Part shown: piece after piece, positions 23,001-30,843 of the stretch
Position numbering within the stretch: the first letter of the stretch is position 1
Layout: every line of letters begins with the position of its first letter
NCBI GenBank assembly: GCA_021801265.1
Contig: JAJYYE010000012.1
Location: 212,548-276,547, forward strand
Length of the DNA stretch: 64,000 nucleotides
Direction of reading: 5' to 3'
Source: Pseudomonadota bacterium
Lineage (GTDB): Bacteria; Pseudomonadota; Gammaproteobacteria; Halothiobacillales; Halothiobacillaceae
Position numbers and translations under genes: made by a program
Notes under the pieces: generated by a model
The model's input: the letters and a program-made list of their open reading frames with translations, nothing else
Told to the model about the DNA's origin: nothing
Database searches by the model: none

Positions 23001-23740
23001 TGCTCGCCACCATCGTCAAAGAAAAATGGGTGAAAGCCACCGGCGTCATCGGTTTTTGGCCCGCTGCAAGCAGCGATGACGACATTCGCATTTTTGTGGA
23101 TGAAAAACGCCAGGCCATCCACACAACCCTGCACAACATCCGCCAACAAATGCCGCGCAGTGGCGGCAAACCCAATCAGTGTCTATCGGACTTTATCGCG
23201 CCTGCGGGTAAAAAAATCAAAGACTGGATTGGCGGCTTTGCGGTCACAACCGGCCACGGCATCGAACCGCATGTCGAGCGCTTCGAGCAAGCCTTCGATG
23301 ATTACCATGCCATTTTACTCAAAGCCTTGGCCGACCGCCTCGCCGAAGCCTTCGCCGAACGGCTGCACCACCGAGTGCGTACCGAGTTTTGGGGCTATGC
23401 GCCCGACGAACAACTGTCAAACACCGACTTGATTGCCGAAAAATACCAAGGCATTCGGCCTGCGCCTGGCTACCCCGCCTGCCCCGATCATACCGAAAAA
23501 GGCACGCTCTGGTCGTTGCTGACACCCGATACGCGTGCGGGCATCACGCTCACCGAAAATTTCGCCATGTATCCCGGTGCGGCGGTATCGGGCTGGTATT
23601 TGGCACACCCCGACGCCCGCTATTTTGGCACCGGCAAAATTGGCCGCGATCAAACTCACAACTACGCCGAGCGCAAGGGCTGGCCTTTAAAAGAAGCCGA
23701 ACGCTGGCTTGCGCCCATTTTGGGCTATGAGCCGGAATGA
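20024..23740 (+). CDS. metH: Cobalamin-dependent methionine synthase
   Basis: The protein has 1238 residues and all four MetH modules. The homocysteine domain (about 1-340) has [10 protein letters not shown] and zinc ligands C253 (GLNCALG), C316 and C317 ([10 protein letters not shown]). The methyltetrahydrofolate domain (about 365-640) contains [14 protein letters not shown] and DINMDEG. The cobalamin domain (about 660-900) carries the B12-ligand motif GDVHDIGKN with H769. The SAM-binding reactivation domain (about 910-1238) ends with [12 protein letters not shown], a family signature. It methylates homocysteine. No cobalamin riboswitch is seen in the 55-base gap upstream. Confidence 0.98.
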   Translation: MFKKPTEHPVFTQLRTLMKERILMLDGAMGTMIQRHKLAETDYRGARFKDWPIDLKGNNDLLVLTNPGVIAGIHTSYLDAGADILETNTFNATRISMADYEMQAFAREINVAAARLARECADAKTAENPSKPRFVAGVIGPTSRTGSISPDVNDPGFRNVTFEELVSAYRESAEGLIEGGAHILMIETIFDTLNAKAAVFALEGLFADIGQRWPVMISGTITDASGRTLSGQTTEAFYNSLRHAQPLSIGLNCALGPDLLRQYVAELARVSEFPVSVHPNAGLPNELGEYDLEADPMAQQIGEWAQSGLINIVGGCCGTTPEHIAYMARQVAPHPPRVPPVPEPACRLSGLEPFNITTESLFVNVGERTNVTGSARFRRLIKEGDYTTALDVARQQVEAGAQVIDINMDEGLIDGEAAMERFLKLIASEPDISRVPIMIDSSKFHVIEKGLQWVQGKPIVNSISMKEGEEIFLEHARLVRRYGAAAVVMAFDEQGQADTVARRIEICSRAYKLLTEEVSFPAEDIIFDPNIFAIATGIEEHNNYAVEFIEGTRWIKQNLPHALISGGVSNVSFSFRGNEPVREAIHSVFLNHTVAAGMDMGIVNAGQLVLVDDIPTELREAVEDIVLNRRPDGTDRMLEIAEKYRGTGTGEAKSTLDMSWRALPVNERLAHSLVKGIDTFVIEDAEEARLASARPLHVIEGPLMDGMNIVGDLFGAGKMFLPQVVKSARVMKKAVAHLMPFMEAEAAAGGCAAQSAGKILMATVKGDVHDIGKNIVGVVLQCNGFEIVDLGVMVPTQKILDTAMAEKCDIIGLSGLITPSLDEMVTVASEMQRQGFTLPLMIGGATTSKLHTALKIAPMYTQPVVHVLDASRAVGVAASLLGDNKSAYCAQITIEYEALVARRKANQAEDKRVSLPEARANKQVMDFDNYTPKAPNTPGITIFDDYPLDDLVPYIDWTPFFQSWQLFGKYPEILTDAVVGTEAQKLFDDAQKMLATIVKEKWVKATGVIGFWPAASSDDDIRIFVDEKRQAIHTTLHNIRQQMPRSGGKPNQCLSDFIAPAGKKIKDWIGGFAVTTGHGIEPHVERFEQAFDDYHAILLKALADRLAEAFAERLHHRVRTEFWGYAPDEQLSNTDLIAEKYQGIRPAPGYPACPDHTEKGTLWSLLTPDTRAGITLTENFAMYPGAAVSGWYLAHPDARYFGTGKIGRDQTHNYAERKGWPLKEAERWLAPILGYEPE

Positions 23741-23800
23741 CCTATCATGGGGCTTCAACAGGTTCTGATGGCGATCACACCGAGCAGGCCATAAAATGCC

Positions 23801-23848
23801 CCAAGTAATTCACTAGGTAATTAACCAGGTAAAGAACCAGGCAATGAC
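23801..23848. repeat. Four 12-bp imperfect tandem repeats over the zapD start
   Basis: Copies read CCAAGTAATTCA, CTAGGTAATTAA, CCAGGTAAAGAA and CCAGGCAATGAC. Each of the last three carries an AGG that can serve as a ribosome binding core, and the last copy contains the zapD ATG. Changes in copy number would move or multiply the ribosome site without touching the coding frame. Confidence 0.7.
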
Positions 23849-24617
23849 TCAGTCCTTGAACATCTTCGAACAGCCCCTCAACGAGCGCATCCGCGCCTGT
23901 TTGCGGCTGGAATACCTGTTTGGCCGCATTGACCATCATCTTGATGATGAGTCACCCGAAGCCGCACTGTGTACCATTTTGATTCTGATCGAAGCCACCG
24001 ATGTGCTGGGGCGAATCGATGTGAAACGCGAGCTCATCAAAGAACTTGAGCGCCAACAAGCGAAACTCCTGCATGTGGCCCACACGCCGCAAATCAATGC
24101 GGAAAAACTCCACCAATTACTCGACCAACAAGCGCATTTACTCGATCAATTGCATCGTTTGCCCGGCTCACCGGGTGCGCATCTTAAAAATCATGAACTG
24201 ATTAATGCGGTTCGCCAGCGCGCCTCTATTCCGGGGGCTTTATGCGCATTTGATCTGGCCGCCCTGCATTATTGGTTGGGCCTGCCGCCCACCGAACGCC
24301 AAGCAGATTTAACCGCTTGGATTGCGCCGCTCAACATTATTCTGGCAGCAAACGACCTGGTGATTAGCCTCATTCGCACCAGCGTGGCTGAGACCGGGTT
24401 TTGTGCTGAAGAGGGTTTTTTTCAACTCAATCTCGAATCCGGGCTCCCCTACCAACTTGCGCGTGTATTATTGCCGCGTAATGCCAATGTATACCCAGAA
24501 ATCAGTGCCAGTAAGCACCGTGTGATTATTCGATTCATGCGGCTGGATCGGGAGACAGGCCACCCTTATCAGGTTAATCACGATGTGACCTTTCACATGG
24601 CGCTGTGCCAGTTATAA
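23844..24617 (+). CDS. zapD: Cell division protein ZapD
   Basis: This 257-residue cytoplasmic protein crosslinks FtsZ filaments. It matches the ZapD family along its length: FEQPLNERIRACLRLEYLF, ELIKELERQQAKL, LINAVRQRASIPGALCAFDLAALHYWLG, LNIILAANDLVISLIR and KHRVIIRFMRLD. In many gammaproteobacteria zapD sits beside coaE and yacG; here it is followed after 51 bases by minC, so two FtsZ-acting genes are paired. The start lies in the tandem repeat described separately. Confidence 0.93.
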   Translation: MTQSLNIFEQPLNERIRACLRLEYLFGRIDHHLDDESPEAALCTILILIEATDVLGRIDVKRELIKELERQQAKLLHVAHTPQINAEKLHQLLDQQAHLLDQLHRLPGSPGAHLKNHELINAVRQRASIPGALCAFDLAALHYWLGLPPTERQADLTAWIAPLNIILAANDLVISLIRTSVAETGFCAEEGFFQLNLESGLPYQLARVLLPRNANVYPEISASKHRVIIRFMRLDRETGHPYQVNHDVTFHMALCQL

Positions 24618-24668
24618 GCGTCTCATTCAATCCCCCGCATAAACACATAAAAATCCCAAGAAAAATCC

Positions 24669-25481
24669 ATGAGCAAAGCCCCCGTTTCGGCACCCTTCCC
24701 GGCAATTGAGCACGACACCTTCAGCCTGCAACATAACCCGATGCCCATTTCGCGGTTAATTTTGCGTGAGACGCATCTCCTCAAGCTGACCCGTGCGTTC
24801 AAAGATACCTTCGGCGGGCTAGGGATTTTCGCTCAACCCGAGCCGATCCTGATTGATCTTTCCGGCATTGAAAACAGTGGTAAATGGGTAGATTTTCCGG
24901 CGCTGGTGAGTTTGCTACGCAATTATCAGCTCGATCCCATCGCCGTTGTTGGTGGGAATTCCAAGCAACGCGAACAGGCCGCGCTCGCACGATTGCCCCA
25001 AATAGAAAGTCGCATTGAAAGCCAGCCAGAATCCCCCCCAAAACCGCCACCCCCGGTGCTTGAACCGCCCGCTGAGGCACCCGTACGGGCTGAGCCTGAG
25101 ATAAAGGCAGCACTCAACCCCGCCACGACATCTACACACGATCTTCATCTCCCCATGGTGATTCGTCAGCCCGTGCGCTCGGGTGCCGAACTCTACGCCA
25201 AGCACGCCGACCTCATCATCATCAGTATGGTCAGCGCCGGCGCACGTATCGTTGCCGATGGCTCAATTTACGTGCATGGCGCGCTCAAAGGCACTGCGGC
25301 GGCGGGCGTGAATGGCTTGATTCAAGCGCGCATTTTTTGTGAATCCTTTGAACCGGAAATCATTGCCATCAATGGCATTTATCTCGATGGTGAGCAATTA
25401 GCCAATCATCCCGCCTGGGGCAAACGGGTGTTAATTGAACTCAATGATCGGGGCCAACTGGATATTCGTATTTTTGGATAA
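24669..25481 (+). CDS. minC: Septum site-determining protein MinC
   Basis: The protein has 270 residues. The N-terminal domain (about 15-115) binds and destabilises FtsZ polymers (SRLILRETHLLKLTRAFKDTFG, PILIDLSGI). A Pro/Glu-rich linker follows at about 120-160 (PPKPPPPVLEPPAEAP). The C-terminal beta-helix domain (about 165-270) binds MinD (QPVRSGAELYAKHADLIIISMVSAGARIVADGSIYVHGALKGTAAAGV, ARIFC). It inhibits polar division when recruited by MinD. minD and minE normally follow in one operon, but the 530 bases downstream hold neither and the next gene is mntH, so they must lie elsewhere or be missing. Confidence 0.95.
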   Translation: MSKAPVSAPFPAIEHDTFSLQHNPMPISRLILRETHLLKLTRAFKDTFGGLGIFAQPEPILIDLSGIENSGKWVDFPALVSLLRNYQLDPIAVVGGNSKQREQAALARLPQIESRIESQPESPPKPPPPVLEPPAEAPVRAEPEIKAALNPATTSTHDLHLPMVIRQPVRSGAELYAKHADLIIISMVSAGARIVADGSIYVHGALKGTAAAGVNGLIQARIFCESFEPEIIAINGIYLDGEQLANHPAWGKRVLIELNDRGQLDIRIFG

Positions 25482-25962
25482 CCGCTCCGCCCTTCCCTAC
25501 GCCCGTGCAGGCCGGATGGGAATTGGGACAGACTGCAATATCCAGCCCCCGCCCCGACAGGAATTGCCAGAATAACGGGGTTTAAAACTGGTGTGGATGC
25601 TTATGCTGGGTAGGAGAGGTTTCAACCCCGACGCGGGTTTACGCCAGCTTTGCGTTTATGCCCAATACACTGAACGCCGTTTCTCGCCATGCAGCGGCGG
25701 TGGATGAACGGTAGAGAGTGAGTGATGGCACCGAACGCCTGGATCTGGCTGTGCTGTCGGAGATAAATCGCCGCCTACACCATACTTGGATTGGGGAAAT
25801 CCCACGCGGTAAATACTCATGCCCCAACAAGGGGGAGGGCTAATACACCCCAGTTCTCAGCCATTCGTCATTACCTTTGCCCCCCTCGAGCACGGGAAGT
25901 AAAACGCTCATCAGAAATAACCAACCTGAACAACACCAACCGTCCGATACTTGCCTCACAAA
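25482..25962. other. Intergenic stretch with possible gene debris
   Basis: No intact gene is seen in these 481 bases. On the plus strand 25658-25843 reads as a short frame broken by one TAG (MPNTLNAVSRHAAAVDER, stop, then RVSDGTERLDLAVLSEINRR and about 20 more residues). It has coding-like composition but no recognised family. The minD/minE genes expected after minC are not recognisable here. Confidence 0.4.
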
Positions 25963-25976
25963 TTAGTCTAGACTAA
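25963..25976. promoter_or_regulatory. Palindromic operator 1 upstream of mntH
   Basis: TTAGTCTAGACTAA is a perfect 14-bp palindrome, 35 bases before the mntH ATG. Together with the second site it fits the form TTAG-N6-CTAA. DtxR/MntR-family metalloregulators bind comparable TTAG...CTAA palindromes, so manganese- or iron-dependent repression is inferred. Confidence 0.65.
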
Positions 25977-25984
25977 ACTGCAAT

Positions 25985-25998
25985 TTAGTTCAGCCTAA
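25985..25998. promoter_or_regulatory. Palindromic operator 2 upstream of mntH
   Basis: TTAGTTCAGCCTAA shares the TTAG-N6-CTAA outline with operator 1. It is centred exactly 22 bp downstream of it, two helical turns, so two regulator dimers would bind the same face of the DNA. It ends 13 bases before the start codon. Confidence 0.6.
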
Positions 25999-26011
25999 TA
26001 AGAATCTGTTT

Positions 26012-27244
26012 ATGCATCCACCGACTCATTCGCTCCCCCGCTCCACCAAGCGCACCCGCGCTTTATTTCTCGGTCCCGCGTTTGTGGCGGCCATTGGTTA
26101 TATCGATCCCGGCAACTACGCCACCAATATCCAGGCGGGGGCAGATTTCGGCTACTTACTGCTGTGGGTCGTGGTGTGGGCCAATCTCATGGCGGCACTC
26201 ATTCAGTTGCTCTCGGCCAAACTTGGGCTGGCTACGGGGGAATCGCTGGCATCCATGCTCGGCAACCGGCTCCCCCGATGGGCGGTGTATCCGTATTGGA
26301 TTCAAGCCGAAATTTTGGCCATGGCAACCGATATTGCCGAATTTATTGGCGCCGCATTGGGGTTTAAACTCTTGTTTGGCTTCACCCTGATGGAAGGCGC
26401 AATGATTACCGCAATCATCAGTTGGGCAGTGTTAAGTTTGGAGACGCGCAATCTCAAAACGTTGCAGTTGGTGATTGGCACCATGTTGCTGTCGGTCGCG
26501 CTGATTTATGTGGTGGAATTGTTTTACAGCCACCCGCATCCCGTATCGGTGTTTGAAGGCGCGCTCATTCCCGGCTTCGAGGGTCGCGACAGTGTATTTC
26601 TGGCGGCAGGAATTCTCGGTGCCACGGTGATGCCACACGTGATTTATTTACACTCGGCCTTGAGCAAAGCCGACCTGGTGAAATACGGCAAGCTGCATCG
26701 AAAAACCCTATTTCGCAGCACCAAATGGGATGTGGGCATCGCCATGACCATTGCGGGCTTTATCAATTTATCCATGTTGGCCATGGCAGCGGCGGTATTT
26801 TATGGCAACCCGGGCGCAGAATCCGGCAGCATTGAAAACGCCTACCAAACCTTAACGCCCATGCTTGGGCAAGTTGCCGCACAAATTTTTGGCGCAAGTT
26901 TACTCATCGCGGGCCTCGCTTCTACCATCGTGGGCACCTTGGCCGGGCAAGAAATCATGAGTGGGTTTGTACGCTTCCGTATCCCCGTTGCCCTGCGGCG
27001 CGCCATCACCATGACGCCCTCGTTCATCATCATCGCCATGGGCTTAAACGTCACCCAAGTGCTGGTCTATAGCCAAGTCATATTATCGTTTGGCATCGCC
27101 CTGGCACTCATCCCCTTAATGATATTTACGGGCGACCGTCGTTTAATGCGCGGCTATGCCAACCCCACCTGGGTTAATGTCCTAGGCTGGTTGACGGTGG
27201 GCGTTGTGGTCAGTTTGAACAGTTATTTACTCTTTACGAGCTGA
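26012..27244 (+). CDS. mntH: Nramp-family Mn2+/divalent metal transporter MntH
   Basis: This inner-membrane proton-coupled metal importer has 410 residues and about 11 helices. The metal-binding motif of helix 1 reads GYIDPGNYATNIQAG and that of helix 6 MPHVIYLHSAL, both with the conserved DPGN and MPH residues. Other family elements: ATDIAEFIGAALGF, LLIAGLASTIVGTLAGQEIM and SFGIALALIPLMIFT. It is monocistronic and preceded by two palindromic operators, which suggests metal-dependent control. Confidence 0.96.
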   Translation: MHPPTHSLPRSTKRTRALFLGPAFVAAIGYIDPGNYATNIQAGADFGYLLLWVVVWANLMAALIQLLSAKLGLATGESLASMLGNRLPRWAVYPYWIQAEILAMATDIAEFIGAALGFKLLFGFTLMEGAMITAIISWAVLSLETRNLKTLQLVIGTMLLSVALIYVVELFYSHPHPVSVFEGALIPGFEGRDSVFLAAGILGATVMPHVIYLHSALSKADLVKYGKLHRKTLFRSTKWDVGIAMTIAGFINLSMLAMAAAVFYGNPGAESGSIENAYQTLTPMLGQVAAQIFGASLLIAGLASTIVGTLAGQEIMSGFVRFRIPVALRRAITMTPSFIIIAMGLNVTQVLVYSQVILSFGIALALIPLMIFTGDRRLMRGYANPTWVNVLGWLTVGVVVSLNSYLLFTS

Positions 27245-27254
27245 GATAACCTCT

Positions 27255-27286
27255 GTGGACTTCCCCCGAAGTCACGGACACTTTTT
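27255..27286 (+). terminator. Possible terminator after mntH
   Basis: GTGGACTTC and GAAGTCAC form a stem with one bulged base around a CCCCC loop. Five T residues follow seven bases later. The position, 10 bases after the mntH stop, is right, but the T run is distant. Confidence 0.4.
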
Positions 27287-27319
27287 GGACTTCCTGAGCA
27301 TCGCGCATTCTCCTCATCC

Positions 27320-27754
27320 CTACCGCCCAGCCTCTCTGGCCGTCACATATTCCTCTGGGCTGAGTGATCCCTCCGGCTCATGGGCAGGACAGCGGACCGT
27401 CCACCAACCGCCGTTCGCGGCGATCCGCCCAGGGCAACCGCATTCCTCGCAGATATGGGCAGACAGGATGCGGGCCAGATCGATGACGCTGCTTTGTGCC
27501 TCAGTCATCTCGTCTTCACCGCAGGTGATATAGAATCGAAGCCGTCCAAATTTCTCCTTGACCTGCACGGCCTCTGGCTGCGGGGTGCCCCGATAGTCGG
27601 TCAGGTACTGCAGACTGGTGCACAGGCCGTCGATCAGGTTGAACCAGCCATCGCCGCAGCAGAATCCGAAGTGCATCGTGCTGTCCTTTACCTGTCGCCG
27701 GGCGAAGATTTTGGGATAGTTCGCACACAGCAACTTGTCGAGTTCCTTGTTCAT
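27320..27754 (-). CDS. Hypothetical protein with C-terminal Cys cluster
   Basis: The protein has 144 residues. It contains FGFCCGDGWFNLIDGLCTSLQYL, VQVKEKFGRLRFYI and CEECGCPGRIAANGGWWTVRCPAHE. The four-cysteine pattern around GWW looks like a small metal-binding knuckle. I recall this layout from hypothetical proteins scattered in phages and proteobacterial islands, but I cannot name a function. ATG 27754 has AGGA 7 bases upstream, and that ribosome site contains the stop codon of the broken phosphoesterase gene, so the two were once coupled. First gene of the accessory region after mntH. Confidence 0.75.
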   Translation of the reverse strand: MNKELDKLLCANYPKIFARRQVKDSTMHFGFCCGDGWFNLIDGLCTSLQYLTDYRGTPQPEAVQVKEKFGRLRFYITCGEDEMTEAQSSVIDLARILSAHICEECGCPGRIAANGGWWTVRCPAHEPEGSLSPEEYVTAREAGR

Positions 27755-27762
27755 GGCGTTTC

Positions 27763-28019
27763 CTATAGTTTGATCACCTTGGGTTCATAATTCCGTTCCC
27801 ATTCACCAAAGTCCTGGGGTTGCTCACGATCCGGGTTTGCCCGACACATAGTCCACCGGGTCATGCAAGTGGCAGTGCAGCCATAGATGCGGCTGGTGGG
27901 CTTTATTCCATGTCGCAACAAAAGAAACGGGAGATCGGACTGATCTCATACTTGGGATGCTGGCTTTGGAAGGTCGGCGCGTGGCGGGTCATGATCACGG
28001 TATTACCCGTGAAATAGAG
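27763..28019 (-). pseudogene. Broken C-terminal part of a calcineurin-like phosphoesterase
   Basis: Three short reading frames follow one another on the minus strand. The first is YFTGNTVIMTRHAPTFQSQHP... ending in a stop after CDME. The second continues WNKAHQPHLWLHCHLHDPVDY. The third ends NPDREQPQDFGEWERNYEPKVIKL. Put together they give the last 80 or so residues of a metallophosphoesterase of the type VTRHAPS..S.HP ... LWVHGHTHDP.DY ... NP.GY, with a Cys in place of the usual Gly of GHxH. At least two frameshifts separate the pieces and the N-terminal half is gone. It ends directly before the small Cys-cluster gene. Confidence 0.65.
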
Positions 28020-28030
28020 AAAACACGGCA

Positions 28031-28056
28031 GACTCAACACTCAAGCGAGTTGAGTC
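28031..28056 (-). terminator. Hairpin downstream of the DUF262 operon
   Basis: GACTCAAC and GTTGAGTC form an 8-bp perfect stem with a 10-base loop, 40 bases after the DUF262 gene stop. On the minus strand a TTTT follows about 8 bases later. ACTCAA also recurs inside the loop, so alternative pairing is possible. Confidence 0.45.
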
Positions 28057-28096
28057 TGGCTAGTTGATAAATTGTCAGCTTGGGCTAGTTGGCGTT

Positions 28097-30415
28097 TCAC
28101 ATAATGCTTTCCATCTCCAAATCTTGATAAAACAGCTCATATAACGCAAAAGTTCTTGTTTCTACTGCTCGTTGAAAGTTGGCTGCCCGGTCACGATCCC
28201 AAAAACGTAGATCTTTTTCATGTTCTTTCGATCGAGAAGCGCCGTCCCAAAAATTACCTTGGCTTTTAACATCAATTAGTGCATTCCTCGGAAGATCGGC
28301 ATATTTACGAATTTTTTCATCTGGAGGCGTATCACTCAAAGAACGGTTTTTGCTGCTATCTAATACATGGATATTGCCGATGGCATTACCCACAACCCAA
28401 TGGCCCGTTTTATCCGCATCATCATTATGACAATCGATCAATCTATTCCCCGCACCTGAGCCGGTCCAATACGACCAATGGGCAGTTGGTAGAATATGAT
28501 CATAATCATAGGGTGTGTCGTCTTCCATACCTGGAAGCACGGGCTGGCCCTTAAACTCGGAATAAACATAATCCCGCTGTAACCAAAGTAATATCGGGTG
28601 AATATGTCGACCATGGCCCCACAATCGATGATAAATATCAACGGCTTGCTGATCTATTTCTTCTTTTTGTGCGCTAAAACGATTGTTACCGCGGAGTATT
28701 TTATTCCCTTGATCAGGGGACATATCAGGCGTATAGGTTAGACCCTCAATTTTGCTTAGATCATCAGGTTTCGGCATTGGCAAGCCCAATTTTTTACCCT
28801 CTTCAGAGCAAAGATGCTCGATCAGAGACTGGTCGGGGAATGTCAGAAGCGTATCGTTTGCCGCCAGAATCTTTAGCTGCTTAATGCACTCTTTACTGGC
28901 CTCGGGCTTCTTGGTAATGGCCAGATGTCCCCACAATAAAAAACGCACCATTGGCAGCTTCGATGCTGTGTAGTCAGGGGTTGCGTCCAGATTGCCTAAA
29001 TACGCCCAAGCCAAGAGAACTTCGAGCAGAGAAGTGTCAATCAAATACAGTGCATGCTTGGGGAAGCCAACATCCTGCCCACTTGGGACATAGGCCAGTG
29101 CATTCAGAATGGCCGAAAGATGTCTCACAAATTTGCCGTCTTTAATTTGCTCAACAAACTGACCCTTGAAGCTTTCATGGGTGTGAATCAGCCGGGCAAA
29201 TTCTGCTTTATTAATGGCTGGTGTATCAGTTAATTGTTTATCATCACCTTTTGTCAACGACATCCAAAAGATTGTCATCCGAACCGCCGACATTACCAAA
29301 GAGGTTGGCGTAAATATCGCCTTGAAATGCTCAGACTTCAGCAGACCTTCAACTAAATTATATGCTTCCGGTTCAATTTGTTTGATGACAGAATATACAT
29401 AGTCCGCATTTGAAAGTTGTACGCCGCCTGTGCCCACTCTCTTAAATAAAATTGCAAGAGGGGGGTCCATCAGGTTGTCTTCTTTACCAATATTTTTTTC
29501 TTCAGCTATCTGGGCTGAAAACAAATTGTCATCAACCTGAATAATGGGAAACTGGTATTCATCAAGTTTTTTCAGATCTTGCTGAATTTGCTGAGCACGC
29601 CGCCCAATGGCATCGGGATCTATCGCACCTCTGGATGATAGGTTTCTACAGATCGCTTTTAAATAATCTTCACCTAATAACGAAGATGGTTCGGTATGTT
29701 CAAACTTTTCACTAAGTTGCTTTATTTCAGTGAAGATTTTGTCCAGATTGATGGACTCATCCATCAGATCAGCAAGCCGGACGGCAAACCTGGCCTTCCA
29801 AGGCATAAAGCTCGGCAATGCCCAAAACTGATCTAGTTCGTTTTTATGCTTATCTAAATCAACAAGATAGACGTAATTGGCTAATCGCAGGTCATGTTTA
29901 GACAGTTTGGCTAGCGCTTGGCCGCCTGTACTTTGCCGTTCATAGCCGAAGGGCTGATTGCGGGTGGTGATCCATAGTCGATATTGGTACTCATTGGGGG
30001 GCGTATCGTCAGCTAAATCAATCCAAATCGTCACAGCACGATCAAAAGTTGCCGCTTCTTTAAAGCCAGCCAGCATGGCCAGTGTGCGTTGCTGCCCATC
30101 AATAAGACCGATGGAACGCGACAAATCCTTTGAATCTAATTGCTCTTTTTGACCAATATTAACTGCATTCATCACACTTTCTGTGGCCATCATTGCGCCA
30201 ATAGGCATCCCGCGCAGAAGCGTGTCCCATAAATCAAGGATTTTATGAGGCGCCCAAACTGACCCCCGTTGAATTAGGGGTAAAGCGACATGGTAAGAGT
30301 TATCAGACACCCCGCCTTGCCCGAGGGCAGCATTGACCCACTCTTTGAATGAAACGGTATGAATTGAACCATCTTTGAAAAACCCTTGTTTTTCAGCATT
30401 TGAGTCTATCGTCAT
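28097..30415 (-). CDS. DUF262/HNH-type protein (GmrSD-like, putative restriction or defence enzyme)
   Basis: This is a 772-residue cytoplasmic protein. The N-terminal DUF262 (ParB-like) part at about 20-250 has PLIQRGSVWAPHKILDLWDTLLRG and the family motif IGLIDGQQRTLAM with D106 and R110. The C-terminal part is a DUF1524-like HNH nuclease: DH at 639-640 in YDYDHILP, then GNAIGNIHVLDSSKNRSLSD supplying the Asn residues. That two-part layout is known from GmrSD type IV enzymes and related phage-defence nucleases, in which the DUF262 part uses NTP hydrolysis and the HNH part cuts DNA. The middle third is long and not recognised. ATG 30415 has AGGGA 7 bases upstream. It follows the 19-residue-repeat gene by 14 bases. 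The stretch looks AT-richer than its neighbours, in line with acquisition by transfer. Confidence 0.8.
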   Translation of the reverse strand: MTIDSNAEKQGFFKDGSIHTVSFKEWVNAALGQGGVSDNSYHVALPLIQRGSVWAPHKILDLWDTLLRGMPIGAMMATESVMNAVNIGQKEQLDSKDLSRSIGLIDGQQRTLAMLAGFKEAATFDRAVTIWIDLADDTPPNEYQYRLWITTRNQPFGYERQSTGGQALAKLSKHDLRLANYVYLVDLDKHKNELDQFWALPSFMPWKARFAVRLADLMDESINLDKIFTEIKQLSEKFEHTEPSSLLGEDYLKAICRNLSSRGAIDPDAIGRRAQQIQQDLKKLDEYQFPIIQVDDNLFSAQIAEEKNIGKEDNLMDPPLAILFKRVGTGGVQLSNADYVYSVIKQIEPEAYNLVEGLLKSEHFKAIFTPTSLVMSAVRMTIFWMSLTKGDDKQLTDTPAINKAEFARLIHTHESFKGQFVEQIKDGKFVRHLSAILNALAYVPSGQDVGFPKHALYLIDTSLLEVLLAWAYLGNLDATPDYTASKLPMVRFLLWGHLAITKKPEASKECIKQLKILAANDTLLTFPDQSLIEHLCSEEGKKLGLPMPKPDDLSKIEGLTYTPDMSPDQGNKILRGNNRFSAQKEEIDQQAVDIYHRLWGHGRHIHPILLWLQRDYVYSEFKGQPVLPGMEDDTPYDYDHILPTAHWSYWTGSGAGNRLIDCHNDDADKTGHWVVGNAIGNIHVLDSSKNRSLSDTPPDEKIRKYADLPRNALIDVKSQGNFWDGASRSKEHEKDLRFWDRDRAANFQRAVETRTFALYELFYQDLEMESIM

Positions 30416-30429
30416 GATCAATTCCCTTT

Positions 30430-30747
30430 TTACCAAAGTTTCCAAATCAACTGCCCAGCCACAACCAAAATAGGTTCATTTCCAATTTCGTACGTATTGG
30501 ATGAGTTGGCACCGGATTTCGGCTTGATCTTTCGCCCATCAATAATCCACGTATTTGAGGAGAGCGCACCTTGTTTTGGCTTGAGCTCCCGGCCATCCCA
30601 CAACCATGTATTGGAAGAATGCGCATTTTGCTTCGGGCTGAGTTCCCGACCGTTTAAAACCCATGTGTTAGAAGATGTTGCACCTGATTTTGGCTTGAGC
30701 TCTTGGCCATCACAAAACCAGTTATGGGGTAAATCAATTTTGTTCAT
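30430..30747 (-). CDS. Small protein of four 19-residue tandem repeats
   Basis: The protein has 105 residues. After MNKIDLPHN it consists of four consecutive repeats of exactly 19 residues: WFCDGQELKPKSGATSSNT, WVLNGRELSPKQNAHSSNT, WLWDGRELKPKQGALSSNT and WIIDGRKIKPKSGANSSNT. A degenerate fifth (YEIGNEPILVV...) and a hydrophobic end, AGQLIWKLW, follow. The unit W-x-x-[DN]-G-R-E-[LI]-x-P-K would give a beta hairpin, so a small beta-propeller- or beta-flower-like fold is plausible. The start with AGGA upstream is preferred over the track ATG eight codons earlier. The DUF262 gene starts 14 bases after its stop. No function is known to me; partner or regulator of the nuclease is inference. Confidence 0.7.
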   Translation of the reverse strand: MNKIDLPHNWFCDGQELKPKSGATSSNTWVLNGRELSPKQNAHSSNTWLWDGRELKPKQGALSSNTWIIDGRKIKPKSGANSSNTYEIGNEPILVVAGQLIWKLW

Positions 30748-30777
30748 ATCTTGTACGTCCTGTTGAAACATTAAAAT

Positions 30778-30843
30778 TCATCTTTCGCCACCTACATCAA
30801 CGGCGAAGACATCATTGAGCTTTTGCAGCCATCGATCATTCAT
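30778..30843 (-). CDS. Possible 21-residue linker ORF
   Basis: The ORF is MNDRWLQKLNDVFAVDVGGER. Its ATG overlaps the stop of the interrupted gene upstream and it ends 30 bases before the repeat-protein start. The composition looks coding and it would carry ribosomes across the gap. It may equally be the tail of the upstream gene after a frameshift. Confidence 0.3.
   Translation of the reverse strand: MNDRWLQKLNDVFAVDVGGER

Noticed and set aside
27380-27790. 136-codon plus-strand ORF opposite the Cys-cluster gene
   Set aside because: Antisense shadow; the minus-strand frame has the ribosome site and the CEECGC...GWW...C..H pattern.
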